From CAVQCA01 sp963710815 (lineage in GTDB: Bacteria; Pseudomonadota; Gammaproteobacteria; UBA9214): a stretch of 64,000 nucleotides of DNA. Positions within the stretch are counted from its first letter, which is position 1, and each line of letters begins with the position of its first letter. The notes beneath the pieces were generated by a model that was not told where the DNA came from, made no database searches, and was given only the letters and a program-made list of their open reading frames with translations. Shown here in pieces: positions 35,584-43,951 of the stretch. The DNA is taken from assembly GCA_963710815.1 (NCBI GenBank), contig CAVQCA010000048.1, forward strand, positions 1 to 64,000, read 5' to 3'. Both the position numbers and the translations under genes were made by a program.

Positions 35584-36309
35584 ATGGAACAGGGCTATCA
35601 GGTCCTTGTAGTGGATGATGATCCGGACATCCGGGAACTCATCACGGATTATCTGGCCACGCACGGCTACCGGGTTACCGGGGTGGATTGCGCGGACGCC
35701 ATGCGTGCCGCGCTGGCTTCGCAGATACCGGACGTGGTGCTGCTCGATATCGGCCTGCCGGGCGAGGACGGCCTCAGCCTGGGGCGTTATCTGCGCGAGC
35801 ATCACGACCTGGCGGTGATCATGGTCTCCGGCGCGGGGGAGTCTGTCGACCGTATCATTGGCCTGGAGGTCGGCGCCGATGATTACCTCACCAAGCCCTT
35901 CGATCCGCGCGAGCTGCTGGCCCGCATCAAGAGCGTGCTGCGGCGCTACCAGCATCGTCCGGCGGCCGATACGCCGGAAACGCCTGGTGCGAGCTCCCGG
36001 CGCATGGCATTCGGGCAATGCCTGCTCGATCTCGACAGCCGCGAGCTGCTGGGTCCGCAGGGGGAGCCCATACCGCTCACCGCCGCCGAGTTCGATCTGC
36101 TGCAGGTCTTCGCCGAGCGTCCCAACCGCACGCTCAGTCGTGACCAGCTGCTGGGACTGACCCAGAATCGTGAATGGGATCCCTATGACCGCAGTATCGA
36201 CATCCGCATCGCCCGGCTGCGCAAGAAGATCGAGGTCAATCCCGACAAGCCGCGCACCATCAAGACCGTGCGCGGTGTCGGCTACCTGTTCGTGCCCGAA
36301 AAATCCTGA
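35584..36309 (+). CDS. OmpR-family response regulator
   Basis: The 241-residue protein has a receiver domain (acidic pair D11-D12, phospho-acceptor Asp55 in LLDIGLPG, Lys in LTKPFD) and an OmpR-type winged helix (RSIDIRIARLRKKIE, TVRGVGYLF). ATG 35584 follows a GGGGGGAG stretch; an upstream in-frame ATG (35491) would add 31 low-complexity residues. A hybrid histidine kinase follows 143 bp later, and direct repeats of the type OmpR proteins bind lie upstream of the next operon (38690-38740). Confidence 0.92.
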   Translation: MEQGYQVLVVDDDPDIRELITDYLATHGYRVTGVDCADAMRAALASQIPDVVLLDIGLPGEDGLSLGRYLREHHDLAVIMVSGAGESVDRIIGLEVGADDYLTKPFDPRELLARIKSVLRRYQHRPAADTPETPGASSRRMAFGQCLLDLDSRELLGPQGEPIPLTAAEFDLLQVFAERPNRTLSRDQLLGLTQNREWDPYDRSIDIRIARLRKKIEVNPDKPRTIKTVRGVGYLFVPEKS

Positions 36310-36452
36310 GTCGGGCCTGCCGGCGATTGTTTCAATTGTTTCAAATGTCGGTGATTTGTAACCGCGCCGTTCGTCCGGCGGGAGGGTGCTAGACTTGCCA
36401 TGAACCTTCATGCCCGCCGCCGGGCCCGACGATCTGACCGCGACCGCTTGCG

Positions 36453-38495
36453 ATGCACAACCCGTATGACTCCCCGCAGCAGAAAATGACCCACTTCCCG
36501 GACAACCGGCGGGCAACCTTCCTTCTCGATGAGGTTTTTCTCGAATGCGATGCGTTGATGGCGCAGTTGCTCGGCATCGATCCGGCGGAACTTTGTGGCC
36601 GCGACCTGCTGTCGATTTCACCGCCGCTGCAGGCCGACGGCAGCGATTCGGCCGCTGGCCTTGCAGCGCGAATCGCGGCGGCGCGTGCCGGTCTCCCGCA
36701 AGCGTTCGAGTGGCGGCTGCTGCGCGCCAACCAGGAAGCGGTGGATGCGCTGCTGCGCCTCGAGCCGGTGTGTATCGAGGGCCGGGATTGCCTGCGCGGC
36801 TATCTGAGCGATCTCGGCGAACGCAAGCGCATTGAACATGCCCTGCGCAATGTCGCACTCGGGGTGTCCGGTGCGACCGACCGCGACATTTTCCAGGTCA
36901 TCGTGCGCTACCTGGCCGAGACGCTGGGGGTGGATTTCGCCTATGTCGGGGAACTCTCCTGCGGTCCGCCGGAGCGCATCAACACCCTGGCCGTGTACAT
37001 GGACGGGGAGATCACCGGCAACACGGTCTATAACCTGGCGAACACGCCGTGCGACAACGTGGTCGGCAAGCGGTTCTATTTCGTGCCGCACGACGTGCAG
37101 GCGCTGTACCCCGGCGACAACATGCTCAGCCAGCTGAATTTCGAGGGCTATGCGGCCTATCCGCTGTTCGGCGCCGGCGGCGATGCACTGGGGCTCATCG
37201 CAGTGGTACATCGCAAGCCGCTGACCGATCCGGAGCTGACGGAATCGATTCTGAAAATATTTTCGGTGCGTGCCGCGGCCGAACTCGAGCGCCGGCACGC
37301 CGATGCGGCGCGCGGGCGGCTCGAGGCGCAGCTGCGACAGACCCAGAAGATGGAGGCCATCGGCCATCTCACCGGCGGCATCGCGCACGACTTCAACAAC
37401 ATCCTCACCGGAATCCTCGGCAATATCGTCATGGCCCGGGAATGGCAGGAGGAGCACGGCGACGAGCGCCTGCGCCGTTATCTCGAGCGCGCACAGAACT
37501 CGGTGCAGCGCGCCCGTGACCTCATTCAGCAGATGCTGACGTTCAGTCGCGGGCAGCATGGCGAGCCGCGTCCCCTGGCGCTCTCTCCCCTGGTGGGGGA
37601 ATCCCTCGGCCTGCTGAAATCGACGCTGCCCTCGTCGCTGGAATTCACCCTCGAGAGCGAGCAGGAATTGCCAGAGGTCATGGCTGACCCGGTGCATATC
37701 GAGCAGGTGCTGATGAATCTTTGCATCAATGCCCGCGATGCGATGCAGGGCAGCGGCCGCCTCGACATCGCGCTGAATAGCGTGGATATCGCGCCAGACG
37801 GCGTGTGCGCCTCGTGCCGCAAGTCCCTGCGGGGACGATACGTCGAACTCGCCGTCAGCGACAGCGGTCCCGGGATCAGCCCGGAGGTCGCCGAGCGGAT
37901 GTTCGAGCCGTTCTTCTCGACCAAGGGCGTGGGCAAGGGCAGTGGCATGGGCCTGTCCACCGTGCACGGGATAGTCCACGATGGCAACGGACATATCCTG
38001 CTCGACACGAAACCCGGGCGCGGAGCGACGTTCCGCATCCTGCTACCGCCGCTGGCGACGACGCCGGATCGCGCAGCGGAGCAGACCCGCCGTGAAGGGA
38101 CAGGGGGGGGCGGTGGCCGCGCACCGCTGCAGGGCAAAGTGCTGCTGGTCGATGACGATGCCGATGTGCGGGCGTTCATGGAGGACCGTCTCTCGAGCTG
38201 GGGGCTCGAGGTTGGCGTGTGCGCCAGCGCGGTACAGGCGCTGGATTATTTCATGGATACCGAGCCGCCGTTTGATCTGCTGGTGATCGATCAGACCATG
38301 CCGAAGATGACGGGCACGGAGTTCGCCGCCCTGGTGCTGGAGCGTTTCCCGGACCTTCCCGTCATCCTCTACACCGGCTACAGCGATGATCTCACCGAGG
38401 CGCACGTACAATCCCTCGGCATCCGCGCCCTGGTGCGCAAACCCGTCGACGATGCCGCGCTCTACCGTCTGCTCGAGGCCAACCTGGCGCTCTGA
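36453..38495 (+). CDS. Hybrid sensor histidine kinase (PAS-like, GAF, HisKA, HATPase, REC)
   Basis: The 680-residue soluble protein has a degenerate PAS-like N terminus (residues 20-120), a GAF-type sensor (about 140-280), a HisKA dimerisation domain with HLTGGIAHDFNNILTG (phospho-His in AHDFNN), an HATPase domain (INARDAM, DSGPGI, GKGSGMGLS), and a C-terminal receiver with LVIDQTMPKMTG. A CASC pair sits in the HATPase insertion. The absence of membrane segments suggests a cytosolic signal. It follows the OmpR-type regulator and probably forms the system with it, although kinases of this FNN type often pair with NtrC-like regulators. Confidence 0.88.
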   Translation: MHNPYDSPQQKMTHFPDNRRATFLLDEVFLECDALMAQLLGIDPAELCGRDLLSISPPLQADGSDSAAGLAARIAAARAGLPQAFEWRLLRANQEAVDALLRLEPVCIEGRDCLRGYLSDLGERKRIEHALRNVALGVSGATDRDIFQVIVRYLAETLGVDFAYVGELSCGPPERINTLAVYMDGEITGNTVYNLANTPCDNVVGKRFYFVPHDVQALYPGDNMLSQLNFEGYAAYPLFGAGGDALGLIAVVHRKPLTDPELTESILKIFSVRAAAELERRHADAARGRLEAQLRQTQKMEAIGHLTGGIAHDFNNILTGILGNIVMAREWQEEHGDERLRRYLERAQNSVQRARDLIQQMLTFSRGQHGEPRPLALSPLVGESLGLLKSTLPSSLEFTLESEQELPEVMADPVHIEQVLMNLCINARDAMQGSGRLDIALNSVDIAPDGVCASCRKSLRGRYVELAVSDSGPGISPEVAERMFEPFFSTKGVGKGSGMGLSTVHGIVHDGNGHILLDTKPGRGATFRILLPPLATTPDRAAEQTRREGTGGGGGRAPLQGKVLLVDDDADVRAFMEDRLSSWGLEVGVCASAVQALDYFMDTEPPFDLLVIDQTMPKMTGTEFAALVLERFPDLPVILYTGYSDDLTEAHVQSLGIRALVRKPVDDAALYRLLEANLAL

Positions 38496-38537
38496 CCGGT
38501 GCTTCCTGCAGGGGCTCTTGTGCTCTATGGGAAGGGA

Positions 38538-38637
38538 ATGCCCGCGAAGGTTTTGGAATAGATACTCCCCGTTCGCGGGCAAGCCCGCTCCTGCATCCGA
38601 TCTGTAGTTTAATGCTATACATTCGCGGGCATACCCG
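38538..38637. repeat. REP-type repeats (TTCGCGGGCAAGCCCGCTCC family)
   Basis: One complete 21-bp REP unit at 38572-38592 is identical to the right arm of the REPIN at 50471-50539; a diverged inverted unit lies at 38538-38548 and a degraded direct one at 38622-38637. They fill the 3' side of the kinase gene. Confidence 0.75.
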
Positions 38638-38689
38638 GGAGTCACTGAAACTTGCTACTTCAACGGAGTGATCCCAACGCCCGCGGGCG

Positions 38690-38740
38690 GTTACAAAACC
38701 GCAACAAAGCGGCTACACCCGGACATTCATTCGTTACACG
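38690..38740 (+). promoter_or_regulatory. Direct repeats GTTACA-type, putative OmpR-family regulator binding sites
   Basis: Four similar octamers on one strand, GTTACAAA (38690), GCAACAAA (38701), GCTACACC (38712) and GTTACACG (38733), are spaced 11, 11 and 21 bp apart, that is on one helix face. Such phasing is characteristic of OmpR-class regulators, and a gene for one lies 2.4 kb upstream. They precede the diiron/methyltransferase operon by about 80 bp. CCGCAACAAAGCGG also forms a short palindrome, so other readings are possible. Confidence 0.45.
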
Positions 38741-38816
38741 GCTTCCCTAGGCTATTACCCGGGACACGAGAAAACGGGTCCTTAATCGGGCAATCAACAC
38801 AAAGAGGAACGCCATC

Positions 38817-39752
38817 ATGCATGTCAACCAGCACATCATATCCACCGAGCGCTACGCCAGATGCATCGAGATTTCACGGCGCGTGCGCTGGGACATCGAC
38901 CGGGATGTCATCCGGGGGCGGGAGTTCGATTTTTCCAGGAAATTCCTCCCCGACGGCATCTCCCGGCTGGATGCGCTCGACTTTCTCGACGCGGATGACA
39001 AGCGCCTGATCAGCCAGATACAGGGACGCACCTATGCGAACATGTTCGGTCTGGTCGAGCGCTTCATCAACGCCAAGGTGCTGGAGGTGAGCCGCGATCA
39101 CTGGCTCGGCGACCAGACGGCGCTGCAGGCGCTGGTGCGCTTCAGTGACGAGGAACTGAAGCACCAGGAACTGTTCCGCCGCATCGAGAAGATGATCGGC
39201 GATCACATGCCGGCGGGTTACACGTTCCTGCCCGGTCCGGATGCGGTCGCCGCCGCGGTGCTGGGCAAGTCCACCTGGGCGGTGCTCGGCCTGACGCTGA
39301 ACATCGAGCTTTTCACCCAGGCCCATTACAAGGAGAGCATCGAGCCGGACGAGAACCTGTCGGCGCTGTTCAAGGACGTTTTCCTGTATCACTGGAAGGA
39401 GGAATCACAGCACGCCATCATGGACGAGATGGAGTGGCTGCGCGAGAACCGTAAACTTGACGCGGCTGCGCGCGACCGGGCGGTCGATGAGTTGATCGAA
39501 CTGGTGGGGGCGGTGGATGGCCTGCTGCAGCAGCAGGCCGTGGCGGACGTGAACTACTTCCTGTCGATCCACGGCGGGCGTTTCGATGAACGGCAGGTCG
39601 AGCGCATTCGCATGGGCGTACTCGCGGCCTACCGCTGGCAGTACATCGTCTCCGGCGTGCAGTTGCCGCGCTTTCAGGAGATCCTGGGAAGCATGATCAC
39701 CCCGGCGCAGGCGAGCCGTATCGAAACCGCACTGGCACCGATCCTGAATTAA
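38817..39752 (+). CDS. Ferritin-like diiron protein, family not recognised
   Basis: The 311-residue helical protein carries a complete set of carboxylate-bridged diiron ligands in four-helix-bundle order: Glu81 (LVERFI), Glu113-x-x-His116 (EELKHQ), Glu164 (LNIELF) and Glu196-x-x-His199 (EESQHA). This E, ExxH, E, ExxH pattern is shared by AurF-type N-oxygenases, acyl-ACP desaturases and related oxidases. It may therefore activate O2 or store/oxidise metal, but the substrate is unknown. It has no signal peptide. It is the first gene of a three-gene unit with a methyltransferase (25 bp downstream) and a membrane protein. A good RBS (AAAGAGGAA) fixes the start. Confidence 0.75.
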   Translation: MHVNQHIISTERYARCIEISRRVRWDIDRDVIRGREFDFSRKFLPDGISRLDALDFLDADDKRLISQIQGRTYANMFGLVERFINAKVLEVSRDHWLGDQTALQALVRFSDEELKHQELFRRIEKMIGDHMPAGYTFLPGPDAVAAAVLGKSTWAVLGLTLNIELFTQAHYKESIEPDENLSALFKDVFLYHWKEESQHAIMDEMEWLRENRKLDAAARDRAVDELIELVGAVDGLLQQQAVADVNYFLSIHGGRFDERQVERIRMGVLAAYRWQYIVSGVQLPRFQEILGSMITPAQASRIETALAPILN

Positions 39753-39777
39753 CCGAACACAACCGAGGAGAGCCGTC

Positions 39778-40605
39778 ATGGCAGCGATTTGTCCCGGCAA
39801 TTTCAACGTGAACTACCTGCGCGAGCAGGTGCGGGCGACCTATGAGCGCGTCGCCCGCGATCCCGACGGGGATTTCCATTTTCATCGCGGTCCCGAGTAT
39901 GCCCGGAAATACCTCGGCTATGACGCGGAGGAACTGGCGCTGCTGCCCGCGGAATGCACCGCGCGCTTCGCGGGCGTCGGCAACCCGCTGCACATCGGCG
40001 ACGCGGACCCGGCACTCGGTGCGCTGCGCCCCGGCCAGACGGTGCTGGATCATGCCTGCGGGGCCGGCATGGATCTGCTGCTCGCCGCGCGCCGCGTCGG
40101 ATCCGGCGGCCGGGCCATCGGCGTCGACATGACACCGGCCATGGTCGAGTGCGCCACCCGCGCGGCCGCGCAGGCGGGCCTCGCGGGAGTCGTGGAAGTG
40201 CACGAGGGTTTCTACGAGGAACTGCCGGTCGCGGATTCGAGTGTGGATGTGGTGATATCCAACGGTGTCATCAACCTCGCCCCGGACAAACGCCGGGTGT
40301 TCGGCGAGATGTTCCGCGTCCTCAAGCCGGGCGGGCAGGTGTTCATCGCCGACGTGGTGGTGCAGCGCGAACTCACCCTGGAGGCGCGCAGCAATCCCGA
40401 TTTGTGGGCGGCGTGCGTCGGCGGCGCGCTGGTCGAGACGGAACTTGTCGATCTCGCCCGTGAGGCGGGCCTGCAGGAGGGCAGGGTGGTGCAGCGTTAC
40501 AACTGCTTTTTCAAAACCTCGGCGGAGGAAAAGGTGGCGAAGGACCTGTTTGTCCATGCCGTCAACTTCCACGCACGCAAACCGGAGGTGCAGCATGAAG
40601 ATTGA
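39778..40605 (+). CDS. Class I SAM-dependent methyltransferase, ArsM-like but lacking one arsenic-ligand cysteine
   Basis: The 275-residue protein has the Rossmann SAM site (LDHACGAGMDLLLAA, residues 90-104; IGVDMTP, 114-120) and aligns along its length with arsenite methyltransferases (VINLAPDKRRVFGEMFRVLKPGG, then LWAACVGGAL). In ArsM the segment before VINL is SNC; here it is SNG (Gly163), so one of the arsenic-binding cysteines is missing, while Cys213 of the second site is kept. It is thus probably not an arsenite methyltransferase. It sits between the diiron gene and a membrane protein whose start overlaps its end by 11 bp. Confidence 0.78.
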   Translation: MAAICPGNFNVNYLREQVRATYERVARDPDGDFHFHRGPEYARKYLGYDAEELALLPAECTARFAGVGNPLHIGDADPALGALRPGQTVLDHACGAGMDLLLAARRVGSGGRAIGVDMTPAMVECATRAAAQAGLAGVVEVHEGFYEELPVADSSVDVVISNGVINLAPDKRRVFGEMFRVLKPGGQVFIADVVVQRELTLEARSNPDLWAACVGGALVETELVDLAREAGLQEGRVVQRYNCFFKTSAEEKVAKDLFVHAVNFHARKPEVQHED

Positions 40606-41005
40606 ACGCGATATGAGCTGGTGGTACTGGCTGGTCACCGACCTCGCCCTGGTGTACGGCCTGCTGGGCGGACCGTTCGGGTTCGCCCCGGTGATCGGCA
40701 TTACGCTGGTGCAGGCGGGGCATTACCTCGCTCGTGAGCGCAGCCTTGTTGCCTTCCCGGTGCAGGTGCGTCTCGGCTACCTCGGCCTGCTGCTGCTCGG
40801 GCAGTGGCCGCCGCTGTATTTCATCTACTGGATCCAGCTTGCCGGCACCACGGCCATGGTCTGTTTCGACTATTGCCCGCTGGCGCGTTTCCTGTCATTG
40901 ATGCCCTGGAATCGCCGGGAGTCATTCACCCTGTCGCTGCTGTGGCGAACCATTTTGTCGCCGCCGGTGCGCGGTAACATCCTGCAGGGGCTGCCGCCGG
41001 AATAG
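40595..41005 (+). CDS. Small polytopic membrane protein, unknown family
   Basis: The 136-residue protein has about three or four hydrophobic helices (SWWYWLVTDLALVYGLLGG at the start, then LGYLGLLLLGQWPPLYFIYWI) and a Cys-containing loop FDYCPLARFL followed by MPWNRRE. I do not recognise it. Its ATG lies inside the end of the methyltransferase gene, so translation is coupled, and the three genes should act together at the inner membrane. Confidence 0.7.
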   Translation: MKIERDMSWWYWLVTDLALVYGLLGGPFGFAPVIGITLVQAGHYLARERSLVAFPVQVRLGYLGLLLLGQWPPLYFIYWIQLAGTTAMVCFDYCPLARFLSLMPWNRRESFTLSLLWRTILSPPVRGNILQGLPPE

Positions 41006-41081
41006 AGCAGCCGCCTGGCGAGCATATCCGGTCCTGCAGCTATGAATCACTACGGCCGCAGAAGCAGCGCAATCGAAAATC

Positions 41082-41113
41082 TTTCCGTGTATTTCCGTGT
41101 GCTTCCGTGGCCA
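41082..41113. repeat. Short TTCCGTG-rich dispersed repeat
   Basis: Fragment of the dispersed element seen at 43697-43840 and 56267-56402. It ends directly at the stop codon (41114-41116) of the nucleoside transporter gene on the reverse strand. Confidence 0.65.
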
Positions 41114-42361
41114 TTAACTCAGCACGCCGACCACGGCGCCGGTCAGGCAGGTGGCCAGCGTGCCGGCAACGATGGATCTCAGCCCCAGCGCCACGATTTC
41201 CGCACGCCGCTCCGGCGCCATGGTGCCGAGACCGCCGATCATGATCCCCAGGCTGCCGAAATTGGCGAAGCCGCACAGGGCATAGACCATGATCAGCCGG
41301 CTGCGTGCATCGAGCGCGCCGTCGGGCAGGGCCGCGAGATCCACGTAGGCGATGAATTCATTCAGGATGACCTTGGTCCCGAGCAGGCTGCCACCGGTCA
41401 CTGCCTGGTCCCAGGGGATGCCCATCAGCCAGACGACCGGGGCGAGCAGCCAGCCGAGCAGCCGCTGCAGGGTCAGGGCGGCGCCGTTCACATCGGGGAG
41501 CAGGCCGATCAACAGGTTCGCGAGACTCACCAGCGCGATCATGACGATCAGCATGGCGGTGATGTTGATGAGCAGTTCCACGCCCTGCAGCGTTCCCCGC
41601 GTGATGGCATCCATGCTGCCGCTCGCCCGCTGCGGCGGCACGAGTTCGCCGGCCGTGGCCTCGCCCGCGGGCGGGATCAGTACCTGGGCGACGACGATGG
41701 CCGCCGGCGCGCTGATCAGCGAGGCGATGAGGATCTGTCCCAGTGCGTCGGGCAGCACCTCGCGCAGGATGCTGGCATAGATCACCATCACCGTGCCGGC
41801 GATGGTGGCCATGCCCGTGGTCATCAGGGTAAAGAGTTCGCTGCGGCTCATCGCCTTCAGGTAGGGGCGAACCAGCAGCGGGGCTTCCACCATGCCCACA
41901 AAAATATTGGCAATCGCACCGAGTGCCAGGGCGCCGCCGATGCCCATCGATCGCTGCAGCAGGCGGGAGAGGGTGCGCACGATCAGCGGCAGCACCCGCC
42001 AGTAAAACAGCAGCGAGGAAAGCGCGCTCATCAGCAGGATCAGCGGCAGGGCGCGGAAGGCCAGGATGAAACTGGTGCCGGCGCCGCTTTCCTCATAGGG
42101 CAGGTCGCCGCCGCCCAGGTAGCCGAACACGAACGTCGTGCCGGCGCGGGTCGCCTCCTCAAGGGAGAGCAGCAGGTCGTTGAGGCCGATGAACACCCCC
42201 TTGAACGCCGGCACCCAAAGCAGCGCTCCGGCAAACGCGAACTGCAGCGCCAGCCCGCTCAGCAGGATGCGCCACGGCAGGCGCGCGCGGTTCTCGCTGA
42301 ACGCCCATGCCAGCGCGAGCAGCAGGAGGACTCCGAAGGCGCTTTGCAGGGCAGGCGGCAT
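41114..42361 (-). CDS. Concentrative nucleoside transporter (CNT/NupC family)
   Basis: The 415-residue polytopic inner membrane protein has CNT signatures: FVFGYLGGGDLPYEE near residue 80, then GAIANIFVGMVEAPLLVRPYL, FTLMTTGMATIAGTVMVIYA, and GTKVILNEFIAY, CGFANFGSLGIMIGGLGTMAP. It imports nucleosides with H+ or Na+. It converges on the membrane protein gene of the diiron operon and ends at a dispersed repeat. Cation and nucleoside specificity cannot be read off. Confidence 0.92.
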   Translation of the reverse strand: MPPALQSAFGVLLLLALAWAFSENRARLPWRILLSGLALQFAFAGALLWVPAFKGVFIGLNDLLLSLEEATRAGTTFVFGYLGGGDLPYEESGAGTSFILAFRALPLILLMSALSSLLFYWRVLPLIVRTLSRLLQRSMGIGGALALGAIANIFVGMVEAPLLVRPYLKAMSRSELFTLMTTGMATIAGTVMVIYASILREVLPDALGQILIASLISAPAAIVVAQVLIPPAGEATAGELVPPQRASGSMDAITRGTLQGVELLINITAMLIVMIALVSLANLLIGLLPDVNGAALTLQRLLGWLLAPVVWLMGIPWDQAVTGGSLLGTKVILNEFIAYVDLAALPDGALDARSRLIMVYALCGFANFGSLGIMIGGLGTMAPERRAEIVALGLRSIVAGTLATCLTGAVVGVLS

Positions 42362-42399
42362 GATGAGGGGATGGCTTTTTTTTCGGGAGAAAAGCTGCC

Positions 42400-42738
42400 T
42401 TATAAAAACACCATCCAGAGGGCAGCCATTGCGATCCAGCTGAGAACGAGCAACAGCCAGGGCAACCAGTGTTGTCTATAGACAACTTTCTCCTGAACTT
42501 CAATCGCCGGTGTGTCGTGAGGCCCGGGATGCTGCCTGAGCTTCTTGATGCTCTTGTCCAGTTCTCTGGCCCTGGCGCTTTGTTGCTTCCTGTATTGCTC
42601 GATTCCTTTCTGGATACCCTGCGCAATCAGCCGAGTCTGTTCCTTTGTCTGCCCGGGACGTTGCGTGCCGCGGGCAATCCGCATGGCTTCGTCGTGAGTC
42701 GCTTCTGATGACTGGTAACTTTTTGTGCGCCTGGCCAC
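42400..42738 (-). CDS. DUF2956 family protein
   Basis: The 112-residue protein has the DUF2956 hallmark ARGTQRPGQTKEQTRLIAQGIQKGIEQYRKQQ (described by its key residues: PGQTKEQT, then IAQGI-KGIE-Y-KQ) over residues 22-55 and a single C-terminal membrane helix (WLPWLLLVLSWIAMAALWMVF). The start is GTG with a strong GGAGGG site. It lies 38 bp upstream of the nucleoside transporter gene on the same strand and is probably co-transcribed. Function of the family is unknown; it is largely restricted to gammaproteobacteria. Confidence 0.88.
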   Translation of the reverse strand: MARRTKSYQSSEATHDEAMRIARGTQRPGQTKEQTRLIAQGIQKGIEQYRKQQSARARELDKSIKKLRQHPGPHDTPAIEVQEKVVYRQHWLPWLLLVLSWIAMAALWMVFL

Positions 42739-43201
42739 GGGATTACCCTCCTGCTGTTGCAGTTCGACTGCCGTGCAAATACGTCACTCGCACATGACCG
42801 GAAACGGCAGATAGCGTGAGGGGCAGGCATCGTCGCCGGCCCCGAAGAGACGCCGTATTATACTTGTTTCAGCCCGGCCAATCGTAATCCGGCAACAAAT
42901 GCGCCATGTCGGCCGGGTTCTTGAACGGGAAGGCCTGCATCATGCGCCAGGACTCTCCGTACTCCCGACAGAGCCAGGCGGATAATGATGGTGAAGAAGA
43001 TACTGTTGATGACGATGACTGCCCGTCGGGGAAACATGGACAGAGACGTGCAGCGTTTCTCTGCCGGGACCGGAATGGTCGCGCTTGCTGTAATAATGAC
43101 AGAAGGATCGATGGCAGGGCCGATATCTCATCCACCGGCTGTCACCCTTTTCCCGATTGCTGCGTTAGCACTATTTGAAACCCATCAATCAGGAGACAGT
43201 C
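42739..43201. other. 463-bp intergenic region with a possible decayed reverse-strand gene
   Basis: The reverse strand at 42869-42965 reads LCREYGESWRMMQAFPFKNP then ADMAHLLPDYDWPG before a stop, a protein-like end, whereas the same strand just upstream (about 42960-43040) reads a hydrophobic stretch RRAVIVINSIFFTIIIRLAL in a different frame. This could be a small membrane protein broken by a frameshift, but it has no clear start or homology. Otherwise I see nothing. The promoter of the secreted protein gene at 43202 should lie near its right end. Confidence 0.3.
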
Positions 43202-43564
43202 ATGACAAGGCACAAAAAATTCTCATCCATCCTGGCATCGATCATGGTCATGACCCTCGCGCTGCCGGGCGGCGCCTGGGCAGGCGGGGGACGCTATGAA
43301 AACGGCGGGCATGACTACGGTCACCAGAAGAAAGGGCAGTACAACAGTCATTACAACAATCATTACAACAATCATTACAGGAGCGGGAATTATTACCGGG
43401 GCGGGCGCTACTACTACCCCAACAATCATGGGTACAAGTCGTGCGGCAATAATAAAAGCCATCACCACAACAACAATAATAACAACAACGACAAACTGTG
43501 GATTGGCCTGCTGGGCGGCGGCATTGTCGGGTATACCCTCAGCAATATACATACGGGCTACTGA
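43202..43564 (+). CDS. Secreted His/Asn/Tyr/Gly-rich low-complexity protein
   Basis: The 120-residue protein starts with a signal peptide (ILASIMVMTLALPGGAWA) and then a low-complexity segment with tandem NNHY units (HYNNHYNNHY, about residues 49-58), Gly/Tyr-rich NYYRGGRYYYP, and HHH followed by a run of seven Asn (about residues 91-100). It ends in a glycine-zipper-like helix (LWIGLLGGGIVGYTL). ATG 43202 is preceded by AGGAGAC. Such proteins occur as periplasmic or outer-membrane metal-binding or envelope proteins. I do not recognise the family; metal binding through His is inference. Confidence 0.75.
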   Translation: MTRHKKFSSILASIMVMTLALPGGAWAGGGRYENGGHDYGHQKKGQYNSHYNNHYNNHYRSGNYYRGGRYYYPNNHGYKSCGNNKSHHHNNNNNNNDKLWIGLLGGGIVGYTLSNIHTGY

Positions 43565-43696
43565 CCTGTCATCGCGTTACCTGACCCTTCCGGACCCTGG
43601 CCTGGCGTGAGTCGCTGTATTGGGGAAGGGCCGGAAGGGCAGAAGACTTCACGAGAGGGCGCTTGCCGGAATCCGGCACGGATGAATGGCACTTGA

Positions 43697-43840
43697 TTAA
43701 GTCGACATCGTGATAAATAGCCACGGAATCCACGGAAGACACAGAAAATATCGGTGAATATTCCGTGTTTTTCCGTGTGCTTCCGTGGCCATTGGTTCTT
43801 TTATGCAAGAACGATATCCTTTAAGTAAGCGCCATTCCTG
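43697..43840. repeat. Dispersed repeat, about 140 bp (TTAAGTCGA... to ...CATTCCTG)
   Basis: This segment is clearly homologous to 56267-56402: both run from TTAAGTCGA-ATCGTGATA through GACACAGAAA, TTCCGTGTTTTCCGTGTGC, CCGTGGCCATTGGTTCTTT to AAGTAAGCG-CATTCCTG. It contains an internal inverted pair (GCCACGGAATCCACGGAAG versus CTTCCGTGTGCTTCCGTGGC-like). No coding capacity. It fills the gap 43565-43951, which otherwise holds no gene. Confidence 0.85.
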
Positions 43841-43951
43841 GCACGGATAAGCTGTCACGGGATCACCCGGAAGACACGATTGATACGTGATGAGTCTTTT
43901 CTGTGTATTCCCGTCGCGTTGATTGGCGGCGTTAATGTAACCGACAGGCTC

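Noticed and set aside
39778..40605. Arsenite methyltransferase ArsM
   Set aside because: One conserved arsenic-binding cysteine is glycine and there are no arsenic resistance genes nearby.
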